A stretch of 64,000 nt of DNA from Secundilactobacillus yichangensis (GCF_016861565.1 NZ_BOLK01000007.1:1-64000), one strand, 5' to 3'. Numbered from the stretch's first letter, positions 1 to 10,168 are shown. Numbers and translations are program-made. Notes: generated from the sequence alone by a model not told the origin.

Positions 1-74
1 AATAGGTTGCCAGCGAAACAGCCATTTTTAATAGCGGCATCATGTGCCAAAAAGCGCTGCGGCTTTGCTTCGCT

Positions 75-127
75 ACCACTTTAACAAAAAAAGTGGTGTA
101 TTCAACTCCGTCGGGCTGAATACACCA
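75..127 (+). other. Two alternative hairpins upstream of the IS transposase
   Basis: ACCACTTT (75-82) can pair with AAAGTGGT (90-97). TGGTGTATTCA (94-104) can pair perfectly with TGAATACACCA (117-127). The two helices share 94-97 and so exclude each other. A TATAAT box follows at 148-153 and the transposase start at 219. Hairpins like this in insertion sequences often block translation from transcripts entering from outside; that role is inferred here. Confidence 0.5.
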
Positions 128-218
128 TTTATATTAGTAAGTTTTGATATAATGACAGAAAAAAAGAGTACCGGTCGCACCCGATACTCAGAAATCATCC
201 TCGAAAGGACAATCCAAC

Positions 219-1466
219 ATGACAAATTATAACATGAATCAAACAATTTTACCTCTAACTACTGACTATACCGTTCAAAAAGATAATCCTGCTTACTATA
301 TTAATGAACTGGTTGAGTCACTCTCAATCAAGGAGCACTATCTATTCGGTCGTCCTCGAGAATATGATTTGGGTGCCATGATGAAGCTGGTTCTTTTCGC
401 CTACACGCGTGGGGTCTTTAGTAGTCGCCGAATCGAAACCTTTGCGGTGGAAAACTTAACGGCTCGTTGGCTGACTCAGGAACAGATGCCCACTTACCGG
501 ACGATCTGTCGCTTCCGAATCTCCGATGAGTTAGAAACTTTGATTTACGATGGGTTAGACCAGTTGGTTGACTACTTGCGTCGTCAAAACTTAATCGACG
601 ATGTGACTTTACCAGCGTAAAGCAAAAATGATTGAACACCAGAAACAAATGGAAACCTTTGGTGACCGCAATAGTTATTCTAAAACTGATCAGGATAGTA
701 CCTTCATGCGCGTCAAAGAAGATCCGATGCTGAACGGTCAGCTGAAGCCAGCCTATAATTTACAAATCGCTACTAATAATCAATTCGTATTAGGTTTTGG
801 TTTATTCCAGCGCCCAACTGATACGAAAACTTTAATTCCATTTCTGAGTACCTTATCAAATACCAACGCGTTGGCTGAGCACATCGTGGCTGATGCTGGT
901 TATGGTTCAGAGGCTAATTACCGCACAATAGAAGATAACTATCAGCATCATCAAGCCATCATTCCGTACGGAACTACGGAACGATGTTAAAAGAACAAAG
1001 CCGTCAATGGCAGTCTGATGATCGTAAAGTGATGAACTGGACCTACTTCGCTGAAGACGACTACTATATTGACCAACGGGGTGTCAGATTTAACTTTCAG
1101 CGTTATTCTAAGCGTACTGACAAGAGTGGCGTCACACGTGATTTTAAGATCTATCAGGCAGAAAAATTTGATGAGGATCACCAAGTTATCCCAGCAGCCC
1201 TAACGCAGTCTGGACAAACCCGATATATCAGTATCAATCCCAGCTGGGAATATTTTAAAGCTCAACAACGGGAACGATTAACCACGGAAACGATCGCGCA
1301 AATTTATGCCCGACGTAAAATAGATGTCGAACCAGTCTTCGGTAGAATGAAGGCTTCTTTAGGATTCAAACGATTTATGGTCCGAGGCTTGAACAAGGTA
1401 ACCAAGGAAACCGGTATCGTCATTATGGCGTTAAATATGGCAAAAATGGTCAATATGAGGGGATAA
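219..1466 (+). pseudogene. IS1182-family DDE transposase, broken by an internal deletion and an 8-bp duplication
   Basis: Three consecutive pieces (219-620, 628-990, 984-1466) together read as one IS1182-type transposase. The first holds the N-terminal region (GRPREYDLGAMMKLVLFAY, TYRTICRFR). The second holds GDRNSYSKTDQDSTFMRVKE and the DDE-core piece HIVADAGYGSE. The third holds the C-terminal part ending RKIDVEPVFGRMKASLGFKRF. Intact relatives are roughly 530-560 residues; these sum to about 410. The stretch normally between DDVT and the IEHQKQM region is missing, so a deletion lies near 606-625. The second break is an exact tandem duplication of TACGGAAC at about 967-982; removing one copy restores PYGTMLKEQ in frame. 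The first piece has a good site (AAAGGAC before ATG 219). The element cannot make full-length transposase. Confidence 0.88.
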
Positions 1467-1484
1467 AACCCTGATTTTATTCAG

Positions 1485-1536
1485 AAAAAAGGTTTATCGA
1501 GAAATCAAATTTTGATTTCTTCGATAAACCTTTTTT
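1485..1536 (+). terminator. Terminal hairpin of the IS element
   Basis: GGTTTATCGA-GAAATCAAA pairs with TTTGATTTC-T-TCGATAAACC around a short loop, with one bulged T, flanked by A6 and T6. It works as an intrinsic terminator in either direction and lies between the transposase remnant and the convergent transporter gene. It may also be part of the terminal repeat of the element. Confidence 0.6.
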
Positions 1537-1620
1537 GAAAGCTATGATTTATGACTTAAGTCACAGCCTCTTTTTTGTCGTTAGCGATCAATTAATAAAA
1601 TTCTTGATCGACCATTGAAT

Positions 1621-3060
1621 TTAATTTGTTGAACCTGATTCTTCTTCTTTTTCTTCTTCAGTGTTTTCAGCGTGAATCTTAGCCAATGTTGCAGCGTTTT
1701 GCTTAACACGCTTCTTGCTCAGAGGATAGAAGAAGATTAAGAGTAATGCGGCGACAAGTAAGCAAACCGTTGGAATACCAGTAGCTAAGTGATAAATCTT
1801 ATCTACAACTTCAGTGGTTTGAGTAACACCACCAGAAGTAGATGACTTGTATCCGATGAAGCTTAACATGAAGCCACCAAAACCACCGGCAATGGCTTGG
1901 GCAACCTTACGTGCAAAGGAGTTAACACCATAAACAACCCCGTCTTCACGTGTACCCGTTAAGACTTCATGGTTATCAATAACATCGGTGATAAAGGCCC
2001 AGACCATCAGGTTAAACATACCAGCACCTAATGAACCGAAGAACAACATTACCAGATAGAAGATAACACTGTGAGTGTGAACAACAAACAAGGTTCCGTA
2101 AATGACAGAAGCAAAAATCAAAGCAGTAATTGAACTTTCTTTACGGCCAAACTTGTTAGTGATCCAAGTACCAAATGGTGCTAGCAGAATAACAGTAGCG
2201 AAGTTAAAGATCAAAGCAATGGACATCGCAGCTTTATTCTTAAAGTAATCATTAAACAGATATGAAATCATCGTACCTGAAAGGTTTTGGTTAATAACAA
2301 TCATAATATCAACAAGAACTAAAACAACCAAAGCCTTGTTTTCGAACAATCCCTTGACCAGACGGCCCATAGGAACCTTAGCACTCTTTTCAGTACGAAC
2401 ACGTTCAGTAGTCAGGCCAGTAGTTAAAGCGTAGCAGATCCATGCAAGAATACCACAAGCGACGATAACCCAGAAGAAGCGGCTACCAGAAATCTTTTGT
2501 GAAGCGCCAATGTAGATGAACATTGGTAAGATGTAACTTGTAATCGCTGAACCTAAGGCAGAACCAACGGCACGGAACGTTGAAAGTGACGTCTTATCAT
2601 CTGGTTTACTACTAATAGCAGAAGCCATTGAACCATAAGGAATGTTAACAGTTGAGTAGAAAATGCCCCAACCTAAGTAAGTAATGAAGACGTAAACCAA
2701 ACGAGCAGGCATTGCCCAGTCTTTAACGATTGGCACGAATGTCAAGATGAAGAAGATAACCAGTGGGTAACGCATCCGGTTCATCCAAGGTTGGAAACGA
2801 CCGTTTTTATGAAGCTTACTGTTATCAACTAAACGTCCAACAGTGATATCCGCAAAGGCATCAATGAATCGAGCGGCTAGGAACAAAACCCCTACTTGAG
2901 CACCTGTCAACCCTAGAACGTTGGTGTAGAAAATCATTAAGAACGAATTAACAACGTTAAATGAGAAGTTATTACCAATGTCACCGAACATGTACCCTAT
3001 TTTATCTTTAATACCGAATGGGGCGGCAGCAACAGTGACAGTTTTCTGTGTCTTATCCAA
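1621..3060 (-). CDS. GPH-family sugar/glycoside:cation symporter (XylP-like)
   Basis: 479-residue polytopic membrane protein of the glycoside-pentoside-hexuronide (GPH) family, which includes XylP (isoprimeverose), MelB and UidB (glucuronide). The N-terminal half shows family hallmarks: KIGYMFGDIGNNF, then FIDAFADITVGRLVDN with its Asp pair, and a PYGSMA motif. About 12 hydrophobic stretches are visible and the C-terminus is charged and Glu-rich. The start is TTG at 3060 with GGGAG nine bases upstream. It is transcribed away from the GH31 operon across a shared 488-bp control region, which suggests it imports the glycoside that GH31 and GH30 split in the cytoplasm. The substrate could be an alpha-xyloside, a glucuronide or another disaccharide; sequence alone does not decide. 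Confidence 0.85.
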   Translation of the reverse strand: MDKTQKTVTVAAAPFGIKDKIGYMFGDIGNNFSFNVVNSFLMIFYTNVLGLTGAQVGVLFLAARFIDAFADITVGRLVDNSKLHKNGRFQPWMNRMRYPLVIFFILTFVPIVKDWAMPARLVYVFITYLGWGIFYSTVNIPYGSMASAISSKPDDKTSLSTFRAVGSALGSAITSYILPMFIYIGASQKISGSRFFWVIVACGILAWICYALTTGLTTERVRTEKSAKVPMGRLVKGLFENKALVVLVLVDIMIVINQNLSGTMISYLFNDYFKNKAAMSIALIFNFATVILLAPFGTWITNKFGRKESSITALIFASVIYGTLFVVHTHSVIFYLVMLFFGSLGAGMFNLMVWAFITDVIDNHEVLTGTREDGVVYGVNSFARKVAQAIAGGFGGFMLSFIGYKSSTSGGVTQTTEVVDKIYHLATGIPTVCLLVAALLLIFFYPLSKKRVKQNAATLAKIHAENTEEEKEEESGSTN

Positions 3061-3252
3061 AATACTTCACTCCCAAGATATAAAATTATGATTGCCAGAA
3101 ACGTAACAAAAACAATAAAGACTGGATTAATGTTTGAAATTAATGAAGTCTTTTAATTACCAGCTCTAATTTGATAAGATCAGATCCGTCAAATCTAACC
3201 TTAATTTAGCCTCCCAAGCTGATATATAAGTTGACAAAAGAATAACATCAAA

Positions 3253-3266
3253 AGAGAACGCTTTCA
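3253..3266 (-). promoter_or_regulatory. cre (CcpA) site upstream of the GPH transporter
   Basis: On the minus strand TGAAAGCGTTCTCT matches the catabolite-response consensus TGWAARCGNTWNCW at 13 of 14 positions. It lies about 190 bp upstream of the transporter start. Glucose repression of the transporter is inferred. Confidence 0.55.
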
Positions 3267-3402
3267 AGAGTTTTTGTGAAAAAATATATTAATATGAGAA
3301 AAAATTTAAAAAAACTAAAAGTGGAGTTTCTACGTTAATACTGGGCTTTAATTAACTTTTAGAGAGGAAATTAGAGTTTAAAAAAAGTTTAGCCAAATAG
3401 TG

Positions 3403-3431
3403 TTGACAGCGCTTACTAAACGTTTTAAAGT
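3403..3431 (+). promoter_or_regulatory. Promoter of the GH31 operon overlapped by a cre site
   Basis: TTGACA (3403-3408), a 17-nt spacer and TAAAGT (3426-3431). TGACAGCGCTTACT (3404-3417) fits the cre consensus at 13 of 14 positions and covers the -35 box, a placement that fits CcpA repression. The rest of the 3061-3548 intergenic region is AT-rich; I saw no clear specific operator for a sugar regulator. Confidence 0.65.
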
Positions 3432-3548
3432 AATGATGTAGTCACAATCTGATATATTACTTGATTTCTAAAATCAACGTTGTTTCAGAGTGTACTTTGT
3501 TAATTTTTCAACAAAAGGATCAAAATTTCATTGCCTCGGAGGTGTGCT

Positions 3549-6044
3549 ATGAAAACGAGTTCCAAACTGCTGAATGTTGATAATCAACGGGATCATTTGA
3601 ATTTGACAACCGACGGAGCCAAATTTCAAATCTATTTGCTTGATGATAATATTATCCGGATTCGCGGAACGTTTGATGAGCAGTTCGCGCCTGAAGCTTC
3701 CTATGCTTTAGTAAAAACAGCGTGGGCTGATCAAACTGACGATTTATTATCGGATGAGCGTCAACGGGTTAAGCCGATTCCGATTGACCTACAGCAAAAT
3801 GATAAAGGTTACACAGTTTCAAACGGTAAATACACCTTGCGGATAAACGCAGAACCCTTCTACTTTAAAATCACCGACAGTAAGGGTAACGTGCTGCATA
3901 AGGATTTACCGAAACGTTCCTTTTTACAGGACGATTTAGGAAGAAACTACCACTACAGTAGTATGGGCGACCATAACAAGTTTTATGGCTTTGGCGAGAA
4001 GTCAGGAAAACTCAATAAGTTTAAACGCCACATGCGGATGCACAATACTGACTCGCTGGGGTGGAATGCTGCTAAGTCAGATCCATTGTATAAGATGATT
4101 CCTTTCTATATTGACTTTAATACTGAGGATAATCTTGCTAGCGGCCTGTTTTACAATAATGCTCATGATTCCGTTTTTGATATGGACTGTGAGCACAGTA
4201 ATTACTGGAAACGCTACAGTTATTTCCAGTGTGACGGCGGCGATTTAGACGTCTTCTTCATTGGTGGTCCTACCATTAAAGACGTGGTTGAACACTACAC
4301 AGATTTAACGGGTAAATCGGCAATGATGCCGATGGCTTCGTTAGGCTACATGGGTTCAACGATGTTTTACACCGAGCTCGAAAAGGATTCAGACCAAGCA
4401 ATCCTGGACTTTGTCGATACGTGTAAAAAGAATGGTATTCCCTGCGACGGCTTCTTCTTATCCTCTGGTTATACTACGGGTGAAGATGGCAAGCGTTACG
4501 TCTTTAACTGGAATAAAGAGCGCTTTCCAGACCCGCGGCAATTTGTTAATGAACTTAAAAAACGCGGGGTACTTTTGGCACCCAACGTTAAGCCGGGGAT
4601 GTTAGTTACCCATCCACTTGCTAAAGAATTTAGTGACAAGGATGCTTACATTAAGACTCCGGATGGTTCCGATGACCAAGTTGATCAGTACTGGGGCGGC
4701 GATGCACACTTTGTTGACTTTACCAACCCGCATGGCCGTGATACTTGGGAACAAAAGATGATTGATGCTCTGATCTCATTGGGGATCACATCCATCTGGA
4801 ACGATAATAATGAATATGAAATTAATAATACTCAAGCCCAAGTTGACGCAGAAGGCTTAAGAGAACCAATTGGTGCTTTAAAACCAGTAATGCCAACTAT
4901 GATGGCTAAAGCAGCTAAGGAAGCTGTTCATAAACACGACCCAAATGTTCGGCCATACTTGATCAACCGTGCTGGGTTTGCGGGTATCCAACGATACTCA
5001 CAGACGTGGGCAGGTGATAACTACACCAGTTGGACGAACGTTAAATACAACATCCCAACTATTTTAGGAATGGGATTGTCCGGTGTTGCCAACCAGGGCT
5101 GTGATATCGGTGGATTTGATGGACCGTTGCCTGAACCAGAACTATTTATTCGCTGGGTTCAAAACGGGATCTTCCAGCCCCGTTTCTCAATTCACTCAAG
5201 CAACACTGACAACACGGTGACTGAGCCATGGACATATCCAAGTTATACGAAATATATCCGGGCAGCTATTCAATTACGGTATTCCTTAGTGCCTTACTTC
5301 TACTCATTACTTTACGAAGCTTCTACCAAGGGTTCTCCAATCATGAGACCGTTAGTCTATGAATTTCAGGATGATCCAGCGGTTTCAGAAGAAAGTTTTG
5401 AGTTTATGTTAGGGGATTCGCTGTTAGTGGCGAACGTCTTGGATAAGGGACAAACTCAAAAAGACGTTTATTTGCCTAAGGGTGCTAACTGGTTAGATCT
5501 TAAGACAAACACCTACTATCATGGTGGACAGACGATTACGATACCGGTTGATCTAAGCAGTATTCCAATGTTCCTAAGAACGGGTAGCATTATCCCTCGC
5601 AGCTTAGGTTTAATGAATATTCACAACGATGTGATCGATAAGCTGAATTTCTTGATTGAGCCAAGTGCTAAGGCTGCATTCACCGTTTATGAAGATGATG
5701 GTGTTTCCAACGATTATCTCAAGGGTGTTTCACTCCGGACTCAAGTTACTACTGAAAGCAACGAAAACGGTGTCGCAGTTTCCTTTAAGAGAACTGGTGA
5801 TTACCAAACCAAAGTTAAGACGGTTGAACTTTCAGTTTGCTGTCCAGAGCTGGCACCGTTAAGTGTTACTTTGGGCGATCAGGTATTACCACGTTACTTG
5901 AACTCAGATAAGTTTGAGACAGCAGCAGCTGGTTGGTATTTCAACGGCGAAAAGCGTCAGGTCGAAGTCCGTTACGCTAACCCGGCAGCTAAAGATTATC
6001 AAGTGGGTATAAACTTTAATCAAAAAGATTTAATTTCGATTTAA
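3549..6044 (+). CDS. GH31 alpha-glycosidase (alpha-xylosidase/alpha-glucosidase type)
   Basis: 831-residue intracellular glycoside hydrolase family 31 enzyme with no signal peptide. An N-terminal beta-sandwich (about residues 1-240) precedes the catalytic barrel. The nucleophile motif IWNDNNEYE puts Asp about 419, and the acid/base motif WAGDN puts Asp about 490; both are intact. The reading frame extends six codons upstream to a TTG, but GGAGG at 3538-3542 sits six bases before ATG 3549, so that start is preferred. It is followed after 18 bases by uxaC, so the two are probably co-transcribed from the cre-controlled promoter. The divergent GPH transporter suggests hydrolysis of an imported alpha-linked disaccharide such as isoprimeverose. 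GH31 has many specificities, so alpha-xylosidase is one candidate among several. Confidence 0.85.
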   Translation: MKTSSKLLNVDNQRDHLNLTTDGAKFQIYLLDDNIIRIRGTFDEQFAPEASYALVKTAWADQTDDLLSDERQRVKPIPIDLQQNDKGYTVSNGKYTLRINAEPFYFKITDSKGNVLHKDLPKRSFLQDDLGRNYHYSSMGDHNKFYGFGEKSGKLNKFKRHMRMHNTDSLGWNAAKSDPLYKMIPFYIDFNTEDNLASGLFYNNAHDSVFDMDCEHSNYWKRYSYFQCDGGDLDVFFIGGPTIKDVVEHYTDLTGKSAMMPMASLGYMGSTMFYTELEKDSDQAILDFVDTCKKNGIPCDGFFLSSGYTTGEDGKRYVFNWNKERFPDPRQFVNELKKRGVLLAPNVKPGMLVTHPLAKEFSDKDAYIKTPDGSDDQVDQYWGGDAHFVDFTNPHGRDTWEQKMIDALISLGITSIWNDNNEYEINNTQAQVDAEGLREPIGALKPVMPTMMAKAAKEAVHKHDPNVRPYLINRAGFAGIQRYSQTWAGDNYTSWTNVKYNIPTILGMGLSGVANQGCDIGGFDGPLPEPELFIRWVQNGIFQPRFSIHSSNTDNTVTEPWTYPSYTKYIRAAIQLRYSLVPYFYSLLYEASTKGSPIMRPLVYEFQDDPAVSEESFEFMLGDSLLVANVLDKGQTQKDVYLPKGANWLDLKTNTYYHGGQTITIPVDLSSIPMFLRTGSIIPRSLGLMNIHNDVIDKLNFLIEPSAKAAFTVYEDDGVSNDYLKGVSLRTQVTTESNENGVAVSFKRTGDYQTKVKTVELSVCCPELAPLSVTLGDQVLPRYLNSDKFETAAAGWYFNGEKRQVEVRYANPAAKDYQVGINFNQKDLISI

Positions 6045-6062
6045 GAAAGGAAGTCATTTAAG

Positions 6063-7508
6063 ATGACATTAATAGGCAAAGACTTTTTATTAACGAATGA
6101 TATGGCCAAAAAACTGTTCCATAACCATGCTGAAGGCATGCCAATCATTGATTATCACTGCCATTTGGATCCAAAGGAAATTTATGAAAACAAGAACTAT
6201 CCTAATTTAAGCAGAATCTGGATCAACGACGGGTCATTTGGTGACCATTACAAGTGGCGTTTGATGCGTGCTAATGGTGTTCCTGAAGAACTGATTACTG
6301 GTGATGGCGACGACTATCAAAAGCTAGTTGCTTGGGCCGGCACAATTGAAAAGGCCGTTGGTAATCCACTGTTTGAATGGACTCATTTGGAACTGCAACG
6401 CTTCTTTGGTATCAAAGAACAATTTACAAAGAAGAACGTTAAGGAAGTTTGGGACAAAGCTAACGCACTGCTTGCTACCGATGACTTTAAGCCACGTAAC
6501 TTGATCAAAAACTCCAACGTTAAGGCTGTCTGCACCACTGATGACCCAGCTTCAGACTTGAAGTACCACAAGTTATTGAAGAAGGATGAAAAGGAAAACG
6601 GTTTTAAAGTTTTACCAGCTATGCGTCCTGATAAAGCATTCAATATTGCTGCAGATACCTTTGATGAATATTTGAAGGGATTTGAAGAAGTTTCGGGTGT
6701 TAAGATTACCGACTTTGCTTCATTTACAAAGGCCTTTGAACAACGTTTCGAATACTTCTCAAGTTTAGGTGGTCGTTTGTCTGACCATGGTTTGAACACC
6801 TTCCACTTTGCTAAGGCTTCAGAGGACGAAGTTGATGCTATTTTTGCTAAGGGTCGTAAAAATGAAAAGCTGACTGATCACGAAGTTAACGTTTACTCAA
6901 CTGCTCTGATCGAAGCTTTGATGCGCTTGAACCACAAGTTTAACTGGACAATGCAGTTCCACGTTAACGCTTTGAGAAACCAAAACATCCCAATGTTTAA
7001 GGAATTAGGCGCTGATACTGGTTTGGATTCCATGGGGACTCAACCAGATATGGCGGCTCAATTAATGGAATTATTGAAGGATATGCAAATCGAAAACAGT
7101 ATCCCTCGTACCATCCTCTACTCATTGAACCCTAACGACTGGATGCAATTAGCAACTGGTATGGGTGACTTCTATGGTGATGGTACTGGTAAAGGTATCG
7201 AACAGAAGTTACAACTCGGCTGTGCATGGTGGTTCAACGATACTCGTGAAGGTATGGAAGAACAGTTACGAATCATGGCACAACAAAGTCTGTTACCAAA
7301 CTTTGTCGGTATGCTGACTGATTCACGGAGTTTCCTGTCATATCCTCGTCATGAATACTTCCGCCGTGTATTGTGCAACTTCTTCGGTGAATTAGTAGAA
7401 CGGGGTCAAGCTCCTGATGACGAAGAATACCTCGGCAAGATCGTTGAAGATATTTCGTACAATAACGCATACAACTACTTCAAGTTCTTCGAGAACGATG
7501 AAAAGTAA
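6063..7508 (+). CDS. uxaC: Uronate isomerase
   Basis: 481 residues, close to the usual UxaC length. It interconverts D-glucuronate/D-fructuronate and D-galacturonate/D-tagaturonate in the cytoplasm. The metal-binding motif DYHCHLDP near the N-terminus (His 32 and His 34) and the later [12 protein letters not shown] segment are typical of this amidohydrolase-fold family. GGAAG precedes ATG 6063. It follows the GH31 gene by 18 bases, which suggests that the glycoside being degraded releases a uronate. Its product is the substrate of the fructuronate reductase encoded at 11878, so the two blocks form one route interrupted by a MATE gene on the other strand. Confidence 0.93.
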   Translation: MTLIGKDFLLTNDMAKKLFHNHAEGMPIIDYHCHLDPKEIYENKNYPNLSRIWINDGSFGDHYKWRLMRANGVPEELITGDGDDYQKLVAWAGTIEKAVGNPLFEWTHLELQRFFGIKEQFTKKNVKEVWDKANALLATDDFKPRNLIKNSNVKAVCTTDDPASDLKYHKLLKKDEKENGFKVLPAMRPDKAFNIAADTFDEYLKGFEEVSGVKITDFASFTKAFEQRFEYFSSLGGRLSDHGLNTFHFAKASEDEVDAIFAKGRKNEKLTDHEVNVYSTALIEALMRLNHKFNWTMQFHVNALRNQNIPMFKELGADTGLDSMGTQPDMAAQLMELLKDMQIENSIPRTILYSLNPNDWMQLATGMGDFYGDGTGKGIEQKLQLGCAWWFNDTREGMEEQLRIMAQQSLLPNFVGMLTDSRSFLSYPRHEYFRRVLCNFFGELVERGQAPDDEEYLGKIVEDISYNNAYNYFKFFENDEK

Positions 7509-7525
7509 ATAGTGTTACTAATGTC

Positions 7526-7563
7526 AAAAGGGGCCGGCCGGTATCAATCCGGTTGGTCCCTTT
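7526..7563 (+). terminator. Intercistronic GC-rich hairpin after uxaC
   Basis: AAAGGGGCCGGCCGG pairs imperfectly with CCGGTTGGTCCCTTT around TATCAAT. There is no proper T-run after it, so it may attenuate or protect the mRNA between uxaC and the epimerase gene and not fully end transcription. Confidence 0.5.
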
Positions 7564-7586
7564 GAGTAAAGGAGTATGAGAGTATT

Positions 7587-8468
7587 ATGCAAACAATCGA
7601 AAACGCAAAGTTTAAAGCTGAAATTAACGAACACGGTGCTGAACTGACTCATTTAGTTAACAAAGACGGCAACTTTGACTACATGTGGAATAACGATCTC
7701 TGGCCAAAGCATGCACCAGTCTTATTCCCAGCCATTGGCCGTTCAGAAAAGGATTCTTACTTCTACAATGGTAAGGAATACGAAATGCCGCAACATGGTT
7801 TTGCTGGTGATCAGGACTTTACCGTTACGGCAAACGACGGCGATAAGTTAACCCTGACGTTAACTGATAATGATGCTACCCGTAAGTTTTATCCATTTGC
7901 TTTCAAGCTTGAAATTACCTTCAGCTTGACGGATGCTGGTTTGAACTTCAATTTTGAAGTTGAAAATACGGATGATAAGACATTGGCCTTCTCACTTGGC
8001 TCACACCCAGCTTTGAATGTGCCAATTGACGGTGAAGGGACCTTTGACGATTATCAACTGGACTTCGAACCAGCCGGTTTGGACCTCAAACAGTTTGAAA
8101 TCGTCAAAACACCAAACCCATATCGTGATGGAAAAGTTGTGCCGTTAGCTGCAGCAAATGGCAGTCAAATCAAACTTAACCATGACATGTTTGAAAAAGG
8201 GTTAGTGATTATTGAAAATGATGGCATCAAGAAGGTTACGCTGAGCTCTGGCGCTACCAGCCACAGCGTTTCTCTCAATCTTGATGATTTCCGCTATGTC
8301 TGCATTTGGACTAAAGAGGGCGCCAATGCACCATTCTTATGCATCGAACCCTTCCAAGGATTGCCAGATGTAAGTGGTCATGAAGTTGAATTGCTCGATA
8401 AGGAAGCTAACACTAAGTTGGCAGCCGGCAAGACTAAGACGCTTAACTATACTTTAACTTTGAAATAA
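7587..8468 (+). CDS. Aldose 1-epimerase family protein (GalM/LacX-like)
   Basis: 293-residue beta-sandwich mutarotase-like protein. Features are FPAIGRSEKDS near the N-terminus, QHGFAGDQDF with the conserved His, GSHPALN carrying the second family His, and CIEPFQGLPD near the C-terminus with the usual acidic residue. It is probably cytoplasmic and interconverts alpha and beta anomers of the sugars released by the neighbouring glycosidases. GGAG lies about 12 bases before ATG 7587, slightly far; a nearer ATG at 7577 is out of frame. It sits between uxaC and the GH30 gene, with a terminator after it. The exact sugar is unknown. Confidence 0.8.
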   Translation: MQTIENAKFKAEINEHGAELTHLVNKDGNFDYMWNNDLWPKHAPVLFPAIGRSEKDSYFYNGKEYEMPQHGFAGDQDFTVTANDGDKLTLTLTDNDATRKFYPFAFKLEITFSLTDAGLNFNFEVENTDDKTLAFSLGSHPALNVPIDGEGTFDDYQLDFEPAGLDLKQFEIVKTPNPYRDGKVVPLAAANGSQIKLNHDMFEKGLVIIENDGIKKVTLSSGATSHSVSLNLDDFRYVCIWTKEGANAPFLCIEPFQGLPDVSGHEVELLDKEANTKLAAGKTKTLNYTLTLK

Positions 8469-8471
8469 ATT

Positions 8472-8522
8472 AAAAGCGGTTTAAGGGATCTTGCACATAA
8501 TGATTCTCTTGAACCGTTTTTT
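8472..8522 (+). terminator. Rho-independent terminator after the epimerase gene
   Basis: AAAAGCGGTTTAAGGGATC pairs with GATTCTCTTGAACCGTTTTTT over an 11-nt loop, ending in a T-run. It would reduce read-through into the GH30 gene. Confidence 0.75.
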
Positions 8523-8557
8523 AACTAATATGTCAGATTAAAAAGGGGAAATGACTG

Positions 8558-10111
8558 ATGTCAGGAAATAATGGTTCAACTCAATTTCAAAATGAATTTT
8601 GGACAGCGACCTCCGGCGATTTGAAGCAAAAGCGCGAACATATTGAAACGCCAAAGCAAACTTCTTTAGCAGAAGATGCCGTGAAGATTATCATTGATCC
8701 AAGTGAAAAACATCAAGACTGGCTTGGTGCCGGGGCAGCGATTACTGATTCAGCTGCGTCACTTATTTGGGGGTCAATGGACGCATCCCACAGAGATCAT
8801 TTATTACACGAATTATTTGACCCGGAGCAGGGTGGCTACTCAGCCGTTCGGGTACCGCTTGGTTCATGTGATTTTCAGAGCCAAACCTACTACACTTATG
8901 ATGATGTGCCAGCTGGTGAACACGATGCCGATCTAGAAAAGTTCTCTATTGGTGAAGGGACACCAGGTGCTCCAGATGCCACTAAGGATTTGAAGTACAT
9001 CGTACCGGTACTGCAAGAGATTCTTAAAATTAATCCAGCGGTTAAAGTGATTGCTTCACCGTGGTCTGCTCCTGCATGGATGAAGAATACGGACCATTTG
9101 ACCCATGGCGGTCGTCTACGCTTCGGCGAGTACACTGGTAATGGATATACTGATAAAGATCGCTTTGAGTATATTTATGCCCAATACTTCGTTCGCTATA
9201 TTGATGCCTATCAAAAGCTGGGTATTCCAATCTACGGCGTCACCATTCAAAATGAACCTTCCAACGCGGCTCACTGGCCAGCAATGATTTGGACACCAGC
9301 TCAATTAGCTGATTTTGGGTATCATTTCTTACGGCCTGCACTGAATCATTCGTTCCCAGATACGAAGATGTACTTCTTGGATGACAGTCCCCATGCATTA
9401 ACAAAACCGATCACCGATGAAGTGCCATTCGAACAGGCAATGGCTTTTGATGGGATGGCAGTCCACACTTACATGGAGCCATATGATCGTTTATATCGCG
9501 CAAGCCGCGCGTTTCCAAACTGGTCATTACTGATGACCGAACGTCGCTGCATGATGCGTGAGACACCAGAAAATGCCGCTCACATCATGTTTGGCGTGAT
9601 TGGCAACTGGTTAGTCCACAACGGGCTCGGTATGATTACACTTTGGAATTTGGCACTGGATGAACGTGGTTTACCTAACGCTGCTGATTCAACCGGCCGG
9701 CGTGGGGTAATCACGATTGATCACACAACGGGTAAGGTACAGCGTAACTTGGAGTATTACATGTTACGTAACTTTGGTCAGGACGTTCCGGTAGGTTCCA
9801 AAGTGATCAAGTCGACGAACTACACGCCAGATGGATATTCTGGTGGACTTGGTTCAGTTGCCTTCCTAGCTCCAGATGGCGCCATTGCTGCGCATTTGTA
9901 CAACCCAACGGGTGAACCGATTACAGCAGCGGTAACTGTCAATGGTTCAGGTGACCAGTGGCAAAACGTAACGGTTCCGGCTTGGGGCACAGTGACCCTG
10001 CATAAATCAAACAGTGCAATTAACGGATCAGGAATTCCTGCTGATGACGAATTTAAGTTAAACCCATCACCAGATCACCGGACGGATGTTGCGCCAGGAC
10101 AGGAACAGTAA
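8558..10111 (+). CDS. Intracellular GH30 beta-glycosidase
   Basis: 517-residue family GH30 enzyme, related to glucosylceramidases, beta-xylosidases and beta-1,6-glucanases. The N-terminal block DWLGAGAAITDSAA is characteristic. The acid/base motif IQNEPSN gives Glu 233 and the nucleophile motif LMTERR gives Glu 328. A C-terminal beta-domain follows from about residue 420. There is no signal peptide, so the substrate must be imported, consistent with the GPH transporter. GGGG precedes ATG 8558. It lies 90 bp after the epimerase gene, beyond a terminator, so it may have its own promoter or rely on read-through. The substrate may be a beta-xyloside, beta-glucoside, beta-fucoside or glucuronide; I cannot tell which. 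Confidence 0.85.
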   Translation: MSGNNGSTQFQNEFWTATSGDLKQKREHIETPKQTSLAEDAVKIIIDPSEKHQDWLGAGAAITDSAASLIWGSMDASHRDHLLHELFDPEQGGYSAVRVPLGSCDFQSQTYYTYDDVPAGEHDADLEKFSIGEGTPGAPDATKDLKYIVPVLQEILKINPAVKVIASPWSAPAWMKNTDHLTHGGRLRFGEYTGNGYTDKDRFEYIYAQYFVRYIDAYQKLGIPIYGVTIQNEPSNAAHWPAMIWTPAQLADFGYHFLRPALNHSFPDTKMYFLDDSPHALTKPITDEVPFEQAMAFDGMAVHTYMEPYDRLYRASRAFPNWSLLMTERRCMMRETPENAAHIMFGVIGNWLVHNGLGMITLWNLALDERGLPNAADSTGRRGVITIDHTTGKVQRNLEYYMLRNFGQDVPVGSKVIKSTNYTPDGYSGGLGSVAFLAPDGAIAAHLYNPTGEPITAAVTVNGSGDQWQNVTVPAWGTVTLHKSNSAINGSGIPADDEFKLNPSPDHRTDVAPGQEQ

Positions 10112-10129
10112 TAATTAAAAAGTGAGTAT

Positions 10130-10168
10130 GAAAGAGCGTCTCCTAAGATATCAGGAGGCGCTCTTTCG
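10130..10168. terminator. Terminator between the convergent GH30 and MATE genes
   Basis: GAAAGAGCGTCTCCT pairs with AGGAGGCGCTCTTTC around an 8-nt loop, a near-perfect dyad that can serve both strands. Confidence 0.75.

Noticed and set aside
44-232. 62-codon frame upstream of the transposase
   Set aside because: It spans the IS hairpins and -10 box, has no ribosome site and no recognisable protein character.
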